45,701 bases of DNA from an uncultured Pirellulaceae bacterium (lineage in GTDB: Bacteria > Planctomycetota > Planctomycetia > Pirellulales > Pirellulaceae), in contig CALFWL010000055.1 of the NCBI GenBank assembly GCA_937928215.1, positions 1 through 45,701 of the forward strand, in the 5' to 3' direction. Positions 42,789-45,701 of this stretch are shown one piece after another. A model generated the notes under the pieces. The model did no database searches. It worked only from the letters and a program-made list of their open reading frames with translations, and had not been told where the DNA came from. Within the stretch, counting starts at the first letter, position 1; every line of letters starts with the position of its first letter. Position numbers and translations under genes: made by a program.

Positions 42789-44450
42789 ATGCCAAACCTT
42801 ACGGACAACCTGACTTTCGCCGGCCTGCTGACCACAGCGATCGCCATGGTTTTGAATACCGGATGTGCTCACACGATGGGTGACCCCAGCCGTTCGACCG
42901 CGATGGTTCCTGCGTCTGCAAGTCAATACCGTCTTCCGGCCGAAGTAACCGGTCGAGTCACTCCGTCCGCGTTGGCTCATTACCTACCGGATGACTCGCC
43001 GATTGACGTGGAATCAGGGCAGGTGATTTCGGATCAAGTGGTGGCAGATCGCCAGTTCAGCGTGCGAGCCCAAAGCCCCGACCGCGCCAACGGGTTCGGC
43101 TTCCCCGAGCAACCGATTCCTTCGTATACGCCAACCAACCAAAACGCGGCCTACGGCCAATCTTATCAACAGCCGGTCGCGAGTAGCGGAAACGGACAAG
43201 TGGTCGGGCAACAGACCAGCTACCAATACCCTGAACTGGCCACGCCGGGGGGGAGCAGTATTCCCGGCAATGGTTTGCCTTCACCCAATATCGGATCACC
43301 CAACGAATTGAATTCGATTATTCAACCGTTCGAACGAGGCGGCAATGCCGGTTTTCCCAGTGAGTTTCCATCGAACTACGCGGACATCGACGTCTATGTA
43401 ACGGAAACGCAGACAGGCAGCATCAACTTTGGTGGAGCTTACAATAGTGATAACGGGGTGGTCGGTCAGATCATCGTCAATGAAAAGAACTTCGATATCA
43501 CGCGCTTTCCGCGCAGGTTTCGAGACATTGTCGATGGAACCGCGTGGCGTGGAGCCGGTCAGAACTTTCGGCTGGAACTGGTGCCCGGATCGGACATTCA
43601 ACGGTACTTGGTCAGCTTCTCGGAGCCGTACCTGTTTGGCACGAATTACAGTTTCAGTGCCAGCGGATACTTGTTTGACCGCAGGTATTTTGACTGGGAT
43701 GAAAACCGCCTGGGAGGCCGCGTGTCTCTGGGGCGGCGACTGACGCCTGACCTCTCGTTCAGTCTGGGATTGAGAATGGAACGCGTTGAAATTGATAACC
43801 CGCGTAACATGAACTCACCCCAGTTGAATGCGGACTTGGGCAAGAGCAGTTTGTTTCTGGCGAACGCCGGTTTGATCCGCGACACTCGGGACCATCCGTT
43901 CCTTGCGACCGAAGGTTCGTATTTTTCAGCAACCGTCAGCCAAGCATTTGGCGATTACACCTACACTCGCGGTGACATCGATTGGCGAACCTATCGCTTG
44001 ATGTATCAACGTCCGGACGGGTCGGGTCGGCACACCGTCAGCTATGGAACCAAGCTGGGGTTCAGTGGATCGGACACACCCGTGTTTGAGAACTATTTCG
44101 CTGGTGGATTCTCGACCATGCGAGGCTTTGACTTTCGTGGTGTCGGACCCAGCGAAGGTGGCATCCGAATCGGTGGTGAGTTCCAGTGGCTCAACACCGT
44201 TGAGTACAACTTCCCACTGACAGCCGACGACATGGTCAAAGGCGTCGCGTTCTGTGATTTTGGAACCGTGGAAGAGAGTATCGAGATCCAAGGTGACAAC
44301 TTTCGAGTCGCACCCGGCGTCGGCCTGAGGATTTCTGTACCCGGTTTGGGGCTGGGAGCCCCGTTGGCGTTTGACTTCGCGTTTCCAGTCGAAACCGCGA
44401 CCGGGGACGAAGAGAAGGTCTTCAGTTTCTACTTGGGCGCGTTGCGATAG
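42789..44450 (+). CDS. Barrel half of a divided BamA-type outer-membrane protein, with its own lipobox signal
   Basis: A second signal peptide with lipobox (LTFAGLLTTAIAMVLNTGCAH, Cys26) begins this protein. Residues of about 30-195 are low-complexity, rich in Q, N, S, P and G (PTNQNAAYGQSYQQPVASSGNGQVVGQQTSYQYP). At about 198 the sequence resumes as the last strand of POTRA5 and the first barrel strand (YADIDVYVTETQTGSINFGGAYNSDNGVVGQIIVNEKNFD). A full Omp85 16-strand barrel follows, with the conserved loop motif STMRGFDFRGVGP (Arg445) and closing strand EEKVFSFYLGALR ending in an aromatic-containing strand. It should insert outer-membrane proteins together with the POTRA partner just upstream. 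Confidence 0.9.
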   Translation: MPNLTDNLTFAGLLTTAIAMVLNTGCAHTMGDPSRSTAMVPASASQYRLPAEVTGRVTPSALAHYLPDDSPIDVESGQVISDQVVADRQFSVRAQSPDRANGFGFPEQPIPSYTPTNQNAAYGQSYQQPVASSGNGQVVGQQTSYQYPELATPGGSSIPGNGLPSPNIGSPNELNSIIQPFERGGNAGFPSEFPSNYADIDVYVTETQTGSINFGGAYNSDNGVVGQIIVNEKNFDITRFPRRFRDIVDGTAWRGAGQNFRLELVPGSDIQRYLVSFSEPYLFGTNYSFSASGYLFDRRYFDWDENRLGGRVSLGRRLTPDLSFSLGLRMERVEIDNPRNMNSPQLNADLGKSSLFLANAGLIRDTRDHPFLATEGSYFSATVSQAFGDYTYTRGDIDWRTYRLMYQRPDGSGRHTVSYGTKLGFSGSDTPVFENYFAGGFSTMRGFDFRGVGPSEGGIRIGGEFQWLNTVEYNFPLTADDMVKGVAFCDFGTVEESIEIQGDNFRVAPGVGLRISVPGLGLGAPLAFDFAFPVETATGDEEKVFSFYLGALR

Positions 44451-44509
44451 AGTCCAAAATCGGGAGCCCCGAGTTCCAAAACCGGGAGTCCGCCCCGAGT
44501 TCCAAAATC
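44451..44509 (+). repeat. Short degenerate tandem repeat (AGTTCCAAAAYCGGGAG)
   Basis: GAGTCCAAAATCGGGAGCCCC, GAGTTCCAAAACCGGGAGTCCGCCCC and GAGTTCCAAAATCGGGAGGGG follow one another directly after the barrel gene's stop. They lead into the first palindromic unit and may be part of the same repeat system. Confidence 0.7.
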
Positions 44510-44689
44510 GGGAGGGGAAGGCTCCGTCCGCCCCGGCGGGCTCAGGATGCTTGGTCCATTGACGGGTGTGGACGGGGTTTTCTCGTTCCTGTGTTCGCGT
44601 GCGGAATCGGAAGTTTGAGGTCCGCTCGAGCCGATCATTTGTTTGGGCGTTGTCAATCCGTTGGGGTGCGGGCGGAGCCTTCCCCTCCC
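44510..44689 (+). repeat. Palindromic-ended REP/MITE-like unit, upstream copy
   Basis: The 180-bp unit starts GGGAGGGGAAGGCTCC (44510-44525) and ends with its exact complement GGAGCCTTCCCCTCCC (44674-44689). The similarity between the ends continues imperfectly inwards (GTCCGCCCC versus GCCCGCACC). Its body (CTCAGGATGCTTGGTCCATT and onward) is nearly identical to the unit at 45352-45531. It lies 100 bp upstream of the RAYT gene. Confidence 0.85.
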
Positions 44690-44789
44690 TGATGGAACAG
44701 GTGCTCTGAACCGCGCTGCATATCAACACTTTCAGCGACGCGATCGATTACGATAATGATCTTGTCGCTTGTGTCGAAAAGGAAATGTG

Positions 44790-45242
44790 ATGCTCAATCG
44801 GAAACGGCCTGCCTGTGGCGTAAAACATGTCGACGGTCAACCGACCGTTGTGTTCGATACCGTGTGCACCAAAGGCAAACGACCTTGGCTGGCAACTGAG
44901 CAAATGCACGAAATTTTGGTTGGTATCTGGCGTGACCAAGCCACCGCGTGGCTTGTTGGCCGATATATCATCATGCCCGATCACGTTCATTACTTCGCGT
45001 GGGCGACCGAGCGTACGATCCCGTTCGACAATTGGGTGAAATTTTGGAAATCAAAATTTACGTGGGCGCATGGTCAACAAGATAAACGGATGCAAAGAAA
45101 CGACTGGGACCGGCGCATGCGAACAGAATCTCAGTACGAGGAAAAATGGGAGTACATACGACACAACGCATCTCGAGCTGGATTGGTTGAGCATGCTGAC
45201 CAATGGCCGTTTCAGGGAACGGTTTTCAATTTGGATTGGTGA
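44790..45242 (+). CDS. REP-associated tyrosine transposase (RAYT, IS200-like Y1 family)
   Basis: This 150-residue Y1-type protein has the HUH motif MPDHVHYF (His65, His67) and the RAYT-type C-terminus ESQYEEKWEYIRHNASRAGLVEHADQWPFQGTV with candidate catalytic tyrosines 116 and 122. RAYTs act on single-stranded REP palindromes and are usually domesticated, single-copy and flanked by such repeats, exactly the context here. ATG 44790 has AAGGA six bases upstream; the open frame goes back to 44769 (MCRKGNV) with less support. All key residues are present, so activity is plausible. It is unrelated at sequence level to the truncated IS200 tnpA at 2.7 kb apart from the shared fold. Confidence 0.92.
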   Translation: MLNRKRPACGVKHVDGQPTVVFDTVCTKGKRPWLATEQMHEILVGIWRDQATAWLVGRYIIMPDHVHYFAWATERTIPFDNWVKFWKSKFTWAHGQQDKRMQRNDWDRRMRTESQYEEKWEYIRHNASRAGLVEHADQWPFQGTVFNLDW

Positions 45243-45247
45243 AAATT

Positions 45248-45334
45248 GGGAGGGGGAGGCTCTATCCGCCCCGATCATTTGTTTGAGCGTTATCAATCAA
45301 TCCGGTGGGGTGCGGGCGGAGCCTTCCCCTCCCT
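45248..45334 (+). repeat. Palindromic-ended unit with internal deletion
   Basis: It has the same ends as the 180-bp units (GGGAGGGGGAGGCTC ... GGAGCCTTCCCCTCCCT), but only 87 bp. The sequence jumps from CCGCCCC directly to GATCATTTGTTTGAGCG, losing about 93 bp of the body. It starts 5 bp after the RAYT stop codon. Confidence 0.85.
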
Positions 45335-45351
45335 GTGGTGATTGCATTGCC

Positions 45352-45531
45352 GGGAGGGGGAGGCTCTGTCCGACCCGGCGGTCTCAGGATGCTTGGTCCA
45401 TTGATGGGTGTGGACGGGGTTTTCTCGTTCCTGTGTTCGCGTGCGGAATCGGAAGTTTGAGGTCCGCTCGAGCTGATCATCTGTTTGAGCGTATCAATCC
45501 GGTGGGGTGCGGACGGAGCCTTCCCCTCCCT
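45352..45531 (+). repeat. Palindromic-ended REP/MITE-like unit, downstream full copy
   Basis: The 180-bp unit is nearly identical to 44510-44689, with the same ends (GGGAGGGGGAGGCTC ... GGAGCCTTCCCCTCCCT). It is preceded and followed by the same 16-bp spacer GTGGTGATTGCATTGC (45335-45350 and 45532-45547). The spacer and unit thus form a tandem array downstream of RAYT. Confidence 0.88.
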
Positions 45532-45547
45532 GTGGTGATTGCATTGC

Positions 45548-45565
45548 GGGGAGGGGGAGGCTGGG
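45548..45565 (+). repeat. Start of a further, truncated palindromic unit
   Basis: After the second spacer the start of another unit is seen (GGGGAGGGGGAGGCT), but the sequence then diverges (GGGCTGATGAAAATGG). It is the broken last member of the array. Confidence 0.7.
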
Positions 45566-45678
45566 CTGATGAAAATGGTTTGAGTTTTTGAGAATAGGTA
45601 GGAATTGGATATTAAAGCTGCTACGCCCCTGATTAACTTGTTTGGTTAAGATCAATCAAGCGAAGGAGCGCAGCAGCG

Positions 45679-45701
45679 ATGTCATTATTGTTTAATTCAT
45701 T
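45679..45701 (+). CDS. Possible start of a further gene, cut by the window end
   Basis: ATG 45679 opens MSLLFNS and continues past the last base. GAAGGAG lies about 10 bases upstream and is a reasonable ribosome site. With seven codons nothing can be said about function. The preceding AT-rich stretch has an imperfect inverted repeat (GCTGCTACGCCCC near 45620 and GGAGCGCAGCAGC near 45665), which could be the end of a mobile element. Confidence 0.35.

Noticed and set aside
43926-44729. 267-codon minus-strand frame over the barrel gene's 3' part
   Set aside because: Antisense to the conserved barrel end and the repeat region; no domain.
45070-45591. 173-codon plus-strand frame through the RAYT 3' end and the repeat array
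   Set aside because: Its sequence is a translation of the palindromic units and of RAYT in another frame; not a gene.

Overview
The window looks like chromosomal DNA of a planctomycete, most likely a Pirellulales/Rhodopirellula-type marine bacterium. The clues are a giant surface protein with an LEPR-XLL-type N-terminal motif (LEARILYSAAP) and a DUF4347 domain, a GH117-type glycoside hydrolase for agar oligosaccharides, a BamA-like POTRA/barrel pair with lipobox-type signals, an octaheme cytochrome fused to HEAT/TPR-like repeats, many TTG/GTG starts with weak Shine-Dalgarno sites, and moderate GC. This assignment is inferred from gene content; no rRNA or other taxonomic marker is present.

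Layout. 1-3,100: an apparently complete IS66-family element (tnpA-tnpB-tnpC, both inverted ends visible) sits inside an IS200/IS605-type tnpA, which is cut after codon 87; the left-end control hairpins of that older element survive. 3,100-6,700: a gene-poor stretch, a secreted protein of unknown function and a GH117-type hydrolase. 6,700-16,700: a compact five-gene set (circularly permuted ATP-grasp; alpha-E; transglutaminase-DUF2126 fusion; ATP-grasp-alpha-E fusion; transglutaminase), the uncharacterised amidoligase-type peptide-modification context, here with each part present twice. A glycogen phosphorylase follows. 19,480-28,715: a REC-GGDEF-REC-HD-GYP c-di-GMP regulator (minus strand), then the DUF4347/cadherin-like surface protein followed 33-54 bp later by a hybrid histidine kinase. 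28,712-31,553: a molybdate transporter with modBC divergent from modA. 31,800-39,330: an LptF/LptG-type permease, then on the minus strand an octaheme cytochrome, a nitrilase-superfamily amidase, a PhoA-type alkaline phosphatase carrying a CxxCH motif, and a membrane protein with a voltage-sensor-like segment but no pore. 39,470-44,450: a protein of unknown function and a BamA equivalent divided between two genes, with the break inside the fifth POTRA domain. 44,450-45,600: a RAYT (REP-associated tyrosine transposase) gene flanked by 180-bp palindromic-ended units, tandemly arrayed on its right side. The window ends in the first codons of a possible further gene.

How the genes may work together. 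The ATP-grasp/alpha-E/transglutaminase genes overlap or nearly overlap and probably act on one peptide or amino-acid conjugate. The surface protein and kinase look like a surface-sensing or adhesion unit, with a c-di-GMP enzyme transcribed away from them. The two halves of BamA, together with the LptF/G permease, point to outer-membrane biogenesis. The most unusual items are the split BamA, the doubled amidoligase-type cluster with a 110-bp palindromic element inside it, and the RAYT array with an internally deleted unit.
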